Assembly (NCBI RefSeq): GCF_003388735.1
Contig: NZ_QUBQ01000001.1
Coordinates: forward strand, 248,001 to 312,000
Origin: Paenibacillus paeoniae
Lineage (GTDB): Bacteria; Bacillota; Bacilli; Paenibacillales; Paenibacillaceae
Direction: 5' to 3'
Length of the DNA: 64,000 nucleotides
The notes under the pieces were generated by a model. That model did no database searches, was not told the origin of the DNA, and saw only the letters and a list, made by a program, of their open reading frames with translations. Positions 1 to 9,131 of the stretch are shown one piece after another (the first letter of the stretch is position 1; every line of letters begins with the position of its first letter). A program made the translations under genes and the position numbers.

Positions 1-13
1 CCGCATTTTTTTT
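1..13 (+). terminator. T-run of a probable leader attenuator upstream of infC (stem outside window)
   Basis: The window opens with CCGCA followed by eight T residues (6-13), 42 bases before the infC start. In Firmicutes the infC-rpmI-rplT operon is commonly controlled by an L20-responsive leader that ends in an intrinsic terminator. This T-run fits the 3' end of such a terminator, but the stem lies upstream of the window and cannot be seen. Confidence 0.35.
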
Positions 14-54
14 ATTTGGATCAACAAGATCGTATACCATTATGGAGGTGGCAC

Positions 55-573
55 ATTATTAGCAGAGAACATCAAATCAACGATGAAATCCGGGCCAGAG
101 AAGTTCGTTTGGTAGGAGCGGACGGAGAGCAGATCGGTATCAAATCCATTCGCGACGCGCTGCAGCTTGCTACAGACGCTAATCTGGATCTGGTGAACGT
201 TGCGCCGACAGCCAAACCGCCGGTATGCCGCATCATGGACTACGGCAAGTTCCGTTACGAGCAGCAGAAGAAGGAAAAAGAGGCGCGCAAAAACCAAAAG
301 ATCGTTGACCTGAAAGAAGTTTGGTTCCGTGCCAACATCGAGGAACATGACTACCAAGTGAAACTTCGCAACGTCCTCAAGTTTTTGAATGAAGGCGACA
401 AGGTGAAGGCTTCCGTACGCTTCCGCGGCCGCGAGATCACGCATGCGTCGATCGGCCAGAAGATTCTGGAACGTCTGTCCAAAGAGGTTGCCGAAATATG
501 CAATGTCGAGCGCGCTCCCAAGCTGGAAGGCCGGAGCATGATTATGATTTTGGCACCAAAAACCAACAGCTAA
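55..573 (+). CDS. infC: translation initiation factor IF-3
   Basis: IF-3 binds the 30S subunit, checks start-codon/initiator-tRNA pairing and prevents premature joining of the 50S subunit. The product shows the conserved N-domain segment INDEIRAREVRLV, the central PVCRIMDYGKF signature, the lysine-rich linker QQKKEKEARKNQK and a typical C-domain ending in APK. No ATG fits. A strong GGAGGTGG (44-51) lies just before two tandem ATT codons at 55 and 58, so a non-AUG ATT start is expected, as is classic for infC; 55 is used here and 58 is equally possible. A TTG at 16 would add residues not seen in the family. It is first gene of infC-rpmI-rplT, and the rare start codon is itself part of IF-3 autoregulation in known bacteria. 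Confidence 0.95.
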   Translation: MISREHQINDEIRAREVRLVGADGEQIGIKSIRDALQLATDANLDLVNVAPTAKPPVCRIMDYGKFRYEQQKKEKEARKNQKIVDLKEVWFRANIEEHDYQVKLRNVLKFLNEGDKVKASVRFRGREITHASIGQKILERLSKEVAEICNVERAPKLEGRSMIMILAPKTNS

Positions 574-605
574 CGGCTGGACCAACATTAAGGAGGATAA
601 CTGAC

Positions 606-806
606 ATGCCAAAGATGAAAACGCACAGCAGTCTGAAGGACCGCTTCAAAATTACCGGTACTGGTAAAGTGAAACGTTACAAAGCTTACAGAAACCACTT
701 GCTTTCGCACAAATCGGGTCGTCAAAAACGCGTTCTTGCGGGTCAACCGCTTATGGCCGCAGGCGACGTTCGCCGTTTAAAGCAAGGTCTTTCCAACTTG
801 AAATAA
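606..806 (+). CDS. rpmI: 50S ribosomal protein L35
   Basis: This is a 66-residue basic protein of the large ribosomal subunit, the normal length for L35. It begins MPKMKTHSSLKDRFK and carries the family motifs GTGKVKRYKAYRNHLL and KSGRQKRVL. The ATG at 606 follows AAGGAGGATAACTGAC with good spacing; an upstream in-frame extension to 498 overlaps infC and is not real. It lies 32 bases downstream of infC and 43 bases upstream of rplT, in the usual operon order. Confidence 0.97.
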   Translation: MPKMKTHSSLKDRFKITGTGKVKRYKAYRNHLLSHKSGRQKRVLAGQPLMAAGDVRRLKQGLSNLK

Positions 807-849
807 TGATCGTATTTAGATAAATTCAACCTACAGGAGGTTTCCACTC

Positions 850-1209
850 ATGGCAAGAGTTAAAGGCGGCTTTGTCCGCGCTCGTCGTCGTAAAAGAATT
901 CTAAAGCTAGCTAAAGGTTATTTCGGTTCAAAGCATCGTCTGTTTAAAACAGCGAAGGAGCAAGTAGGCAAGTCCCTTATGTACGCATACCGCGACCGTC
1001 GCAACAAAAAACGCGACATTCGCAGACTGTGGATCGTTCGTATCAACGCGGCAGCTCGCGTGAACGGCCTGTCCTACAGCAAATTCATGTACGGCCTGAA
1101 GCTTGCGGGCGTTGAAGTAAACCGCAAGATGCTTGCTGACCTGGCAGTGAACGACATTACTTCGTTCAACTCCCTGGCTGGCGTTGCCAAACAAAAAATC
1201 AACGCTTAG
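850..1209 (+). CDS. rplT: 50S ribosomal protein L20
   Basis: L20 binds 23S rRNA early in large-subunit assembly and, in Firmicutes and E. coli, represses its own operon by binding the leader RNA. The 119-residue basic product begins [20 protein letters not shown] and contains [19 protein letters not shown], the standard N-terminal helix. The ATG is preceded by CAGGAGGTTTCCACTC. It is the last gene of the operon and is followed by a strong hairpin. Confidence 0.98.
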   Translation: MARVKGGFVRARRRKRILKLAKGYFGSKHRLFKTAKEQVGKSLMYAYRDRRNKKRDIRRLWIVRINAAARVNGLSYSKFMYGLKLAGVEVNRKMLADLAVNDITSFNSLAGVAKQKINA

Positions 1210-1227
1210 TTTATACTGAGCGTATCA

Positions 1228-1274
1228 AGAGGCCTCGCTGCTCGTCACAATTGTGACGGCGGCGAGGCCTCTTT
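1228..1274 (+). terminator. terminator after rplT
   Basis: AGAGGCCTCGC (1228-1238) pairs perfectly with GCGAGGCCTCT (1262-1272). The loop contains a second perfect palindrome, CGTCACAATTGTGACG (1243-1258). The T-run is short (TTT), so termination efficiency is uncertain. Confidence 0.7.
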
Positions 1275-1356
1275 GCGTCCCTTCGCGGACAAACATACAG
1301 TCAGGCCGCATCCTCCCCGAATACATTGAAGAATAACGGGAAAGGAGGGATTTGGC

Positions 1357-1737
1357 ATGCGTAAACATGTTTCCAGAGCACAAGTGCGGAAACTGGTCGG
1401 CAAATCCATCTATGCAATGCGCAAGGACGGTTCCGTTGTCTCTGGCAAGCTGGTAGCGCTTCGGGGCAACCGATTATTGATGGCTTCGAACAAAGGGAAA
1501 GGTTCGAAGGGCAAAAAGGTAAGAACAAAAGCGTTCTTCTTATTGCCTTTGCTTTTATTTGATCTATTGGCCATCGGAACGTTGCCATTCTGGGGCGGCG
1601 GCTTCGGATATGGAGGCGGCTTTGGCGGATATGGCGGTGGGTACGGAGGCGGCTGCGGTTGCGGCGTACCAACTTGCGGCGGCTGTGGCGGCAATGGAGG
1701 CTACCCCGGCGGCGGAGGATATTTCAACGGTTATTAA
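1357..1737 (+). CDS. Gly/Cys-rich protein with N-terminal Sm/SH3-like segment
   Basis: I do not recognise a named family. The 126-residue product has three parts. Residues 1-45 are basic with an Sm- or SH3-barrel-like pattern (GKSIYAMRKDGSVVSGKL). Residues about 55-80 form a hydrophobic stretch (FFLLPLLLFDLLAIGTLPF) that could span or attach to a membrane. Residues 81-126 are almost pure Gly with Tyr, Phe and four Cys (GGGCGCGVPTCGGCGG). Such tails occur in spore coat and crust proteins, so a spore-surface role is a reasonable inference only. The start has a good AAAGGAGGG site. It lies between the rplT terminator and a convergent acetyltransferase gene 6 bases away. Confidence 0.75.
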   Translation: MRKHVSRAQVRKLVGKSIYAMRKDGSVVSGKLVALRGNRLLMASNKGKGSKGKKVRTKAFFLLPLLLFDLLAIGTLPFWGGGFGYGGGFGGYGGGYGGGCGCGVPTCGGCGGNGGYPGGGGYFNGY

Positions 1738-1743
1738 TAATGG

Positions 1744-2205
1744 CTAGCTAAGGGATGGCGGGGCCAACGGTTTAAGCAGTTCATAGCATTGCAGCTCCGG
1801 GACAAGACGGATGGTGTGATAGCCGAGCTTATTGTAGAAATGATGAGCTCTGCCATTGATCCGATCGACGAACAGTCGGGCCACATGGCAATGACGTGCT
1901 TTGCCATAGGCCTCGGCATGCGCCATCAACGTGGTACCGTAATGCCGTCCGCGATGCTCTGGATGCGTAACAAGCATATCCACAATAAGCTGTTTTTGAT
2001 GCACATAGAAGTGAACGAATGCGACAGGAGGACCGAACTTCGATCTCGTCGCTACGTAAGTAACGCCTTTCCTGAAGCGCTTCGGCAGCTCCCGTATCAT
2101 ATGGGCGTCCAGCGGCCGTGCAGTGTGGGACATCGGGATCAGCTCGGTTCTTATAAGCCGGACAAGCTCGGCGTCATCGGTTCTTGCTTTGCGTGCGCGA
2201 ATCAT
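1744..2205 (-). CDS. GNAT-family N-acetyltransferase
   Basis: The 153-residue product carries the GNAT fold signature. A hydrophobic beta-4 strand (QLIVDMLVTHPEHRGRHYGTT) contains the Arg-rich acetyl-CoA-binding loop, followed by a C-terminal VDRINGRAHHFYNKLGY motif typical of motif B. The substrate cannot be deduced. The start at 2205 is chosen because AAGGATAGC precedes it; an in-frame ATG at 2238 has no ribosome binding site. It converges on the Gly-rich gene with only 6 bases between stop codons and no clear terminator. Confidence 0.85.
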   Translation of the reverse strand: MIRARKARTDDAELVRLIRTELIPMSHTARPLDAHMIRELPKRFRKGVTYVATRSKFGPPVAFVHFYVHQKQLIVDMLVTHPEHRGRHYGTTLMAHAEAYGKARHCHVARLFVDRINGRAHHFYNKLGYHTIRLVPELQCYELLKPLAPPSLS

Positions 2206-2347
2206 GCTATCCTTCCATTCTACGCTGCGCTTTATCATGGCGCAGTTGCATGGGATTGCCGCTTAAGGGCTACACTACTATATGAGCATTCGCGCAAGGT
2301 TGTGTACATTAGCTCGGGATCGCGTTAAAATAACGGGAACCATGTTC

Positions 2348-2376
2348 TTGACGAACTGTCAGAATCGGCATATAAT
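2348..2376 (+). promoter_or_regulatory. sigma-A promoter of the ilv-leu operon
   Basis: TTGACG (2348-2353) and a perfect TATAAT (2371-2376) are separated by exactly 17 bases. Transcription would start near 2383, at the beginning of the T-box leader. Confidence 0.8.
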
Positions 2377-2383
2377 AATGAAA

Positions 2384-2710
2384 AGTCATATCAATCGGCA
2401 ATGATGAGGACGAAGTGTTAAGGGCTCTTTTGTTCAGAGAGTGATCGGATTAGCTGCAACCGACGCCAAAACCCCTTTTCTACGAGCTCACCTCGGAGCT
2501 ATCCTCCTGAAAAGCAACCCGGGTTGCGTATTAGGGAGCATCGCAGGGCAAGCGTTACAGTGCCAACGGTAGAACGTCGATATGTGCACAGCGTTCTAAC
2601 CTATGGAGGTTATATATCGGGAGATATATAACGAATTTGGGTGGTACCACGGAAGATCAACCTTTCGTCCCTTCAGCTTTGAGGCTGAGGACGAGAGGTT
2701 TTTTTGTTTT
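2384..2710 (+). promoter_or_regulatory. T-box leader of ilvB, probable tRNA-Leu (CUC specifier)
   Basis: The leader contains the Stem I landmarks GATGAGGACGAAGT and CAGAGAGTGATCGG, the conserved T-box TTTGGGTGGTACCACGG (2636-2652), and a terminator formed by AACCTTTCGTCC (2659-2670) with GGACGAGAGGTT (2689-2700) and a T-run to about 2709. Uncharged tRNA pairs with the specifier and the T-box and stabilises an antiterminator. By alignment with the second T-box of this window (GAAG-TTC-GCTCCTGAGC), the specifier here is read as CTC at 2487-2489 in CGAG-CTC-ACCTCGGAGC, that is leucine. The leader class is certain; the specifier is an inference. Confidence 0.95.
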
Positions 2711-2730
2711 TCTTGAGAGGAGGAAGACTG

Positions 2731-4476
2731 ATGACAACGCAAGGTGCAACTTTAAAGTCGAAAGAGGAATTAATCGAGAAGCTCTCTAAACCGGAAGTGA
2801 TTTCGGGTTCGGAAATATTGCTTCGCAGTCTTCTGCTGGAAGGCGTAGATTGCGTATTTGGTTACCCAGGCGGCGCGGTTCTCTACATCTATGACGCGAT
2901 GCACGGGAATCCCGACTTCAATCACTTGCTCACCAGACACGAGCAAGGCGCGATCCACGCCGCGGACGGTTATGCCCGGGCCAGCGGCAAAGTAGGCGTA
3001 TGTATCGCTACTTCGGGACCGGGGGCTACTAACCTAGTGACCGGTATCGCAACAGCTTACATGGATTCTGTACCGCTTGTCGTCATTACGGGCAACGTCA
3101 TGTCGACGCTAATCGGCACTGACGCCTTCCAGGAAGCGGACATTACAGGCATTACAATGCCGATTACGAAACACAGCTATCTCGTTCGCGATGTAGAGGA
3201 TCTGCCGCGCACGATCCATGAAGCGTTCCATATTGCGAATACAGGACGCAAGGGTCCGGTCCTGATTGATATTCCGAAGGATGTATCGGCAGCGAAGACG
3301 TTGTTCAAGCCGGTGAAGGAAGTTAGCATTCGCGGCTACAATCCGACAATCTCGCCGAACAAGCTGCAAGTGGACAAAATGATCAAAGCGATCCAGGAAG
3401 CGAAAAAACCGCTTATTCTGGCTGGCGGCGGCGTAGTTTACTCTGGAGCGCATGAAGAATTGCTGGAGTTCGCAACTAAAACAGAAATTCCGATTACGAC
3501 CACATTGCTTGGTCTTGGCGGATTCCCGAGCGGCAACGATCTATGGATCGGCATGCCGGGCATGCACGGTACGTATACAGCCAATATGTCGATTCAATCG
3601 GCGGATTTGCTCATTAATATCGGAGCGCGCTTTGATGACCGGGTGACAGGCAAGCTGGCAGGCTTCGCGCCAAACGCGAAAATCGTCCACATCGATATTG
3701 ACCCGGCGGAGATCGGCAAGAATGTTCCGACGGACATTCCGATCGTAGGCGATGTCAAGACGGTATTGGCGCAGGCCAATAAGCTAGCTGTTCGCGCTGA
3801 CAAGGCTGACGCATGGAGAGCAGATATTCAGGTCTCCAAGAAACAATATCCGTTCCGGTACATCGATTCCGACAAGGAATTGAAGCCGCAATGGGTCGTG
3901 GAGATGATTCACGAGACAACGAACGGGGATGCAATCGTCACAACAGACGTAGGCCAGCACCAAATGTGGGCCGCGCAGTACTATCCGTTTAACAAACCGC
4001 GCTCATGGGTAACATCCGGAGGCCTTGGCACGATGGGCTTCGGCTTCCCGTCGGCAATCGGCGCGCAGATGGCGAATCCGGATCGCGTAGTCGTATCCAT
4101 CAATGGCGACGGCGGCATGCAGATGTGCGCGCAGGAGCTTGCGATCTGTGCCATCAACAACATTCCGGTTAAGGTTGTTATCTTGAACAATCAGGTGTTG
4201 GGTATGGTTAGACAGTGGCAGGAGCTGATCCATGAGAACCGGTTCAGCCATATCGATCTGGCAGGCAGCCCTGACTTCGTCAAGCTGGCTGAGGCATACG
4301 GCGTGAAAGGCTTCCGCGCTTCGAACAAGGAAGAAGCGCGCACAGCATGGGAGGAGGCACTTCGTCATCCCGGTCCGGCGGTCGTCGAGTTCGTCGTACG
4401 CAGAGATGAGAACGTGTATCCGATGGTAGCCCAAGGCAGCACCATCGATCAAATGATCATGGGGGATGCGGAATGA
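2731..4476 (+). CDS. ilvB: acetolactate synthase large (catalytic) subunit
   Basis: This thiamine-diphosphate and FAD enzyme condenses pyruvate with pyruvate or 2-oxobutyrate, the first common step of valine, leucine and isoleucine synthesis. The 581-residue product has the N-terminal TPP domain with VFGYPGGAVL and the catalytic Glu71 in HEQGAIHAADGYAR, a central FAD-binding domain (GARFDDRVTGK), and the C-terminal TPP/Mg motif GDGGMQMCAQEL ending in NN. The ATG at 2731 follows GAGAGGAGGAAG; an earlier start at 2704 would lie in the terminator T-run. It overlaps ilvN by four bases (ATGA), indicating translational coupling. Confidence 0.97.
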   Translation: MTTQGATLKSKEELIEKLSKPEVISGSEILLRSLLLEGVDCVFGYPGGAVLYIYDAMHGNPDFNHLLTRHEQGAIHAADGYARASGKVGVCIATSGPGATNLVTGIATAYMDSVPLVVITGNVMSTLIGTDAFQEADITGITMPITKHSYLVRDVEDLPRTIHEAFHIANTGRKGPVLIDIPKDVSAAKTLFKPVKEVSIRGYNPTISPNKLQVDKMIKAIQEAKKPLILAGGGVVYSGAHEELLEFATKTEIPITTTLLGLGGFPSGNDLWIGMPGMHGTYTANMSIQSADLLINIGARFDDRVTGKLAGFAPNAKIVHIDIDPAEIGKNVPTDIPIVGDVKTVLAQANKLAVRADKADAWRADIQVSKKQYPFRYIDSDKELKPQWVVEMIHETTNGDAIVTTDVGQHQMWAAQYYPFNKPRSWVTSGGLGTMGFGFPSAIGAQMANPDRVVVSINGDGGMQMCAQELAICAINNIPVKVVILNNQVLGMVRQWQELIHENRFSHIDLAGSPDFVKLAEAYGVKGFRASNKEEARTAWEEALRHPGPAVVEFVVRRDENVYPMVAQGSTIDQMIMGDAE

Positions 4477-4961
4477 AGAAGCATACGATTGCAGTTATCG
4501 TCAATGACCAGCCCGGCGTTCTGCAGCGCGTATCCGGCTTGTTCGGACGCCGCGGCTTCAATATCGAGAGCATCACAGTAGGTACGAGCGAGGAGAAAGG
4601 TCTCTCCCGCATGGTCATCGTTACTTCTGGTGATGATCATACGCTGGAGCAGATCACCAAGCAGCTATATAAGCTGATTGATGTCATCAAAGTCATTGAT
4701 CTGAGCGCAAACGCGATGGTAGGCCGCGAGCTCGCTTTGATCAAAGTACACGCAGAACCGGCTTCCCGTCCCGAGATTCTCGGTGTCGTAGAGACGTTCC
4801 GCGCCGCTGTTGTCGACATCGGAACCCATTCGTTAATGGTTCAGGTAGTAGGCGACACCGAAAAAATTGATGCCATGATCGAGCTGCTTCAGCCTTATGG
4901 CATCCGTGAGCTTTCACGCACTGGTGTTACTGCGCTCAACCGCGGTAACGTGAAGCAATAA
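4473..4961 (+). CDS. ilvN: acetolactate synthase small (regulatory) subunit
   Basis: This ACT-domain subunit activates IlvB and confers feedback inhibition, usually by valine. The 162-residue product opens with the ACT pattern HTIAVIVNDQPGVLQRVSGLF and continues RRGFNIESITVG, both strongly conserved. The C-terminal half has the ALIKVHAEPASRPEILGVV segment of the family. The start overlaps the ilvB stop (ATGA). Bacillus annotations call the same gene ilvH. Confidence 0.95.
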   Translation: MKKHTIAVIVNDQPGVLQRVSGLFGRRGFNIESITVGTSEEKGLSRMVIVTSGDDHTLEQITKQLYKLIDVIKVIDLSANAMVGRELALIKVHAEPASRPEILGVVETFRAAVVDIGTHSLMVQVVGDTEKIDAMIELLQPYGIRELSRTGVTALNRGNVKQ

Positions 4962-4994
4962 TAACTAACGGCATAGAACACCAATCGGATATAA

Positions 4995-6095
<1,101 letters not shown>

Positions 6096-6239
6096 TTAAG
6101 CATTAAGTCATATACTTGATGTAATAAGAATAACCAATCCCGGTTCACCGGAGCGCATGCCAGGCTCGTCTCTCTCGCCCTTGCATGTCTGCTTGCGCGT
6201 GCAATCGGGATCATTCTGTTCATGGAGGTAGAGGACATA

Positions 6240-7784
6240 ATGCGGAAAATTTATATTTTCGATACAACGCTTCGTGACGGTGAGCAATCTCCCGGCGTCA
6301 ACCTGAACACAAAAGAGAAAGTAGAGATCGCTCTTCAACTGGAGAAACTCGGAGTCGATCGCATCGAAGCCGGCTTTCCTGCGGCATCCCCGGGCGACCT
6401 GGCAGCTGTTAACGCAGTTGCGCGCGCGGTGAAGAACGCTACGATTATCGGCCTCTCCCGCTCTCGCGAGCAGGATATTGATGCTGTACGTGAAGCGTTG
6501 AAGGGCGCACAGGACCCTTGCATCCATTTGTTCCTGGCAACGAGCCCCATCCACCGGAAGCATAAGCTTCGGATGGAGAAGGAGCAGGTGCTGGAAGCGG
6601 CGGATCGCGCTATTCGATATGCAAAGCAGTATTTTGACAAAGTGGAGTTTTCACCGGAAGACGCGGGCCGTACGGAGCTTGATTTTCTCTGTCAGGTGAC
6701 GGATATGGCGATCAAGGCCGGAGCGACTGTCGTCAACATTCCGGATACGGTCGGTTATTTGAATCCTTTGGAATTTGGCAACATCTTTAAGACGCTTAAA
6801 GAGCAGGTGCCGAATATCGAGAAGATTCAGCTGAGCGCTCATTGCCATGACGATCTCGGTATGGCGACAGCGAATGCGCTGGCTGCGATTCTGAACGGTG
6901 CGGATCAAGTCGAAGGCACCATCAACGGCATTGGCGAGCGCGCAGGCAATACGGCGCTTGAGGAAGTCGCGATGGCGCTGGCGACTCGCCCGGACTTCTT
7001 CGGTGCACAGACGACGCTGAACCTGAAGGAAATCGCAAAGACTAGCCGTCTGGTCAGCAGGCTGACGGGCATGCCTGTTCCAGGCAACAAGGCAATCGTC
7101 GGCGCTAATGCCTTCGCGCATGAGTCCGGCATCCATCAGGACGGCATGCTGAAGGAGAAAACGACTTATGAGATCATCTCTCCGGATGCGATCGGCCTGA
7201 AGGAATCCAAGCTGGTGCTGGGCAAGCATTCCGGCCGTCATGCTTTCCGCGAGAAGCTGATTGATCTTGGTTACGAGCTGGAAGAAGAAGCGGTTAATGC
7301 AGCATTCGCCAAGTTCAAGGATTTGGCTGACCGCAAGAAGGCTGTTAATGACGAAGATATTCGCGCTCTTCTGGAAGAGAAGCTGATCGATACGCCTGAA
7401 TTGTTCACGCTGGAGACGATTCAGGTTCAATACGGCAACCAATCTACGCCGAATGCGACTGTACGTGTCCGTACGGCTGAAGGCGAAGTGCGCGTAGAGA
7501 CGGCTGAGGGCAATGGTTCTGTTGATGCCATCTACAATGCGATTGACGCTGCGACGAAGGAAGCTGTCGAGTTGGAGGACTACTCCATCAAGTCTGTATC
7601 CCAAGGCAAGGACGCGCTTGGCGAGGTGCATGTCGTACTGAAGCAGGACGACGTGTCAGCGCAAGGCCGCGGACTTAGCACGGATATTCTTGAGGCGAGT
7701 GCAAGAGCATACCTGGACGCGGTGAACCGCTTGATTGAAAAGCGCAAGTCGCCGGGCCGTCGTGACAAGATGAGCCTAATCTAA
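6240..7784 (+). CDS. leuA: 2-isopropylmalate synthase
   Basis: LeuA condenses 2-oxoisovalerate with acetyl-CoA, the committed step of leucine synthesis. The 514-residue protein begins with the DRE-TIM catalytic motif [15 protein letters not shown] and has the metal ligands in [15 protein letters not shown], the [14 protein letters not shown] loop, and a C-terminal LeuA allosteric domain (about 390-514) that normally binds leucine. The ATG at 6240 gives the canonical [15 protein letters not shown] start; an ATG six codons upstream is less likely. The 144-base gap after ilvC has no convincing promoter, so it probably belongs to the T-box operon and is its last gene. Confidence 0.96.
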   Translation: MRKIYIFDTTLRDGEQSPGVNLNTKEKVEIALQLEKLGVDRIEAGFPAASPGDLAAVNAVARAVKNATIIGLSRSREQDIDAVREALKGAQDPCIHLFLATSPIHRKHKLRMEKEQVLEAADRAIRYAKQYFDKVEFSPEDAGRTELDFLCQVTDMAIKAGATVVNIPDTVGYLNPLEFGNIFKTLKEQVPNIEKIQLSAHCHDDLGMATANALAAILNGADQVEGTINGIGERAGNTALEEVAMALATRPDFFGAQTTLNLKEIAKTSRLVSRLTGMPVPGNKAIVGANAFAHESGIHQDGMLKEKTTYEIISPDAIGLKESKLVLGKHSGRHAFREKLIDLGYELEEEAVNAAFAKFKDLADRKKAVNDEDIRALLEEKLIDTPELFTLETIQVQYGNQSTPNATVRVRTAEGEVRVETAEGNGSVDAIYNAIDAATKEAVELEDYSIKSVSQGKDALGEVHVVLKQDDVSAQGRGLSTDILEASARAYLDAVNRLIEKRKSPGRRDKMSLI

Positions 7785-7794
7785 GCCATAAAGT

Positions 7795-7867
7795 AAAGCA
7801 CGAAGGAGAAAGCGCGGAACGCTGCCTAATAAGCTGCGTTCGCGCATCAATCCATCGTGCTTTTTTT
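7795..7867 (+). terminator. terminator of the ilvB-leuA operon
   Basis: AAAGCACGA (7795-7803) pairs with TCGTGCTTT (7855-7863), with an inner GCGCGGAACGC / GCGTTCGCGC stem, followed by seven T residues (7861-7867). Confidence 0.85.
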
Positions 7868-7949
7868 GTACGTGTTTGTATGGTTGTATGGCTCGATTAT
7901 CATCGACTGTGTTGAATTCTCCAACTTGACCGGGCAATTGTCGTCCAGC

Positions 7950-8258
7950 TCAGCCTGGAGACAGGAACCAGCCGATCACTCCGAACAGAATCATGTATTG
8001 GAGCAGAAGCAGCAGATGTACCCTTCTCCATAGTTTGCGTCGGTTTGCGGGAAGCTCCCCAAGATTATGGCGCACTGTTGGCTCCAACTTGAAAGCTTGA
8101 TAGATCAGCACATTGAGTCCGAACGGGAGCAGCAGACCGATCAGCGCCCATAGAGCGGACTCCTCCAGTCGGTATAGACTGATGGACATATACATTTGGA
8201 AAGCGACAGTCAGAACTGACAAGCCGGTCATAACCGTAAACATCATCCAATCACTCAT
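7950..8258 (-). CDS. small membrane protein, unknown
   Basis: The 102-residue product has three hydrophobic segments, at about residues 5-25, 35-55 and 78-100. No catalytic motif or named family is recognised. The start at 8258 (MSDWMMFT) follows AAAGGAGAACGCCC and overlaps the end of the upstream DUF1361 gene by eight bases, so the two are probably translated together. The pair sits on the opposite strand between leuA and leuB. Confidence 0.75.
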   Translation of the reverse strand: MSDWMMFTVMTGLSVLTVAFQMYMSISLYRLEESALWALIGLLLPFGLNVLIYQAFKLEPTVRHNLGELPANRRKLWRRVHLLLLLQYMILFGVIGWFLSPG

Positions 8259-8895
8259 GGGCGTTCTCCTTTGGCGTAGTTGCAAAGATCCAAATGATCA
8301 ACAGCTGGAGGACAGTGATCAAACTGATAAATATTAGGGCATCTCTCGTAATCGCATTCAGGAATTCTCTCAGCAGCGCGAACGGTTCAGTGAAGAGATG
8401 GACAGAATGGAAGCGAAGAAACCGCCCGATAAAGATGCCTACGCTTTGGAGAATGACGAATAGGAACAGAATGATGCCGCTCCATCTGCTTCCGGCGAGC
8501 AGGTTGCGAATGACTCGTACCATCGTCACATAATAAAAGATGGCGAGCAGCACGCCCGTAACGAGCAGAGAGAAATTCCACCACTCCCGCACGACCAGTC
8601 CGGCAGTATAGCGGAACGAGAAAAAATTGAGATGGATCAGATCCGTCACGATGTAGAAAACATTGGGCGACATGAGGAGAAATAGCAGATAGACCAGCAA
8701 GCTGGCAGGCCACTCGCCTTTGCTTTTGGGACGGAACAGGGGCAGGAGATAAGAAATTTCCAATGCTGCGTAGGCGAGAAAAGAATTAAACAGCATAAAG
8801 GAATATACATTCTCCGTTGCAATCAACACAGCCAAATAAGAGAAAAATAAGACTCGGGCTTTATTGCGGTCGTTCAGATTCCATTTTGTAGTCAT
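8251..8895 (-). CDS. DUF1361 family membrane protein
   Basis: The 214-residue product has about six hydrophobic helices. It contains the family-defining segment LFLLMSPNVFYIVTDLIHL, in which a Pro-Asn-x-x-Tyr core is followed by Thr-Asp-Leu and His; this pattern is characteristic of DUF1361. The biochemical function of the family is unknown to me. The ATG at 8895 has AGAGGA nine bases upstream; a TTG at 8904 lies too close to that site. It is divergent from leuB across a 236-base regulatory gap. Confidence 0.8.
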   Translation of the reverse strand: MTTKWNLNDRNKARVLFFSYLAVLIATENVYSFMLFNSFLAYAALEISYLLPLFRPKSKGEWPASLLVYLLFLLMSPNVFYIVTDLIHLNFFSFRYTAGLVVREWWNFSLLVTGVLLAIFYYVTMVRVIRNLLAGSRWSGIILFLFVILQSVGIFIGRFLRFHSVHLFTEPFALLREFLNAITRDALIFISLITVLQLLIIWIFATTPKENAHE

Positions 8896-9015
8896 TGGTT
8901 TCAATCCTCTTCTGTAGCTTTCATCTTATTTCCTATTCTTTCATATTCTTATAAGCTTAAACGAGCAAAAAGCCGCAGGGGTTGCATATAATCTGTCTCC
9001 TAAATAGCAATAGAC

Positions 9016-9097
9016 CATTAACTTATAGTTAATGACTATAAAGTTCATAGATTTTATATCTTTGTGTTGGACTCTCTTTTGTGGTACAAATGATAAT
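9016..9097 (+). promoter_or_regulatory. leuB upstream region: perfect dyad and candidate promoter
   Basis: CATTAAC (9016-9022) and GTTAATG (9028-9034) form a perfect 7-bp dyad around TTATA. Downstream, TTGGAC (9067-9072) and GATAAT (9092-9097) form a possible but long-spaced (19 bases) sigma-A promoter. The dyad looks like a repressor or activator site, but I cannot assign the protein. It shows that leuB has its own control, separate from the T-box operon. Confidence 0.45.
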
Positions 9098-9131
9098 AGA
9101 CTGAGAATGATATAGAGGAGTGTTCGTGAAA

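Noticed and set aside
6096..6239. Possible riboswitch or promoter between ilvC and leuA
   Set aside because: Only short dyads (ATCCCG/CGGGAT, GAAT/ATTC) are seen. No known riboswitch consensus or credible promoter was found.
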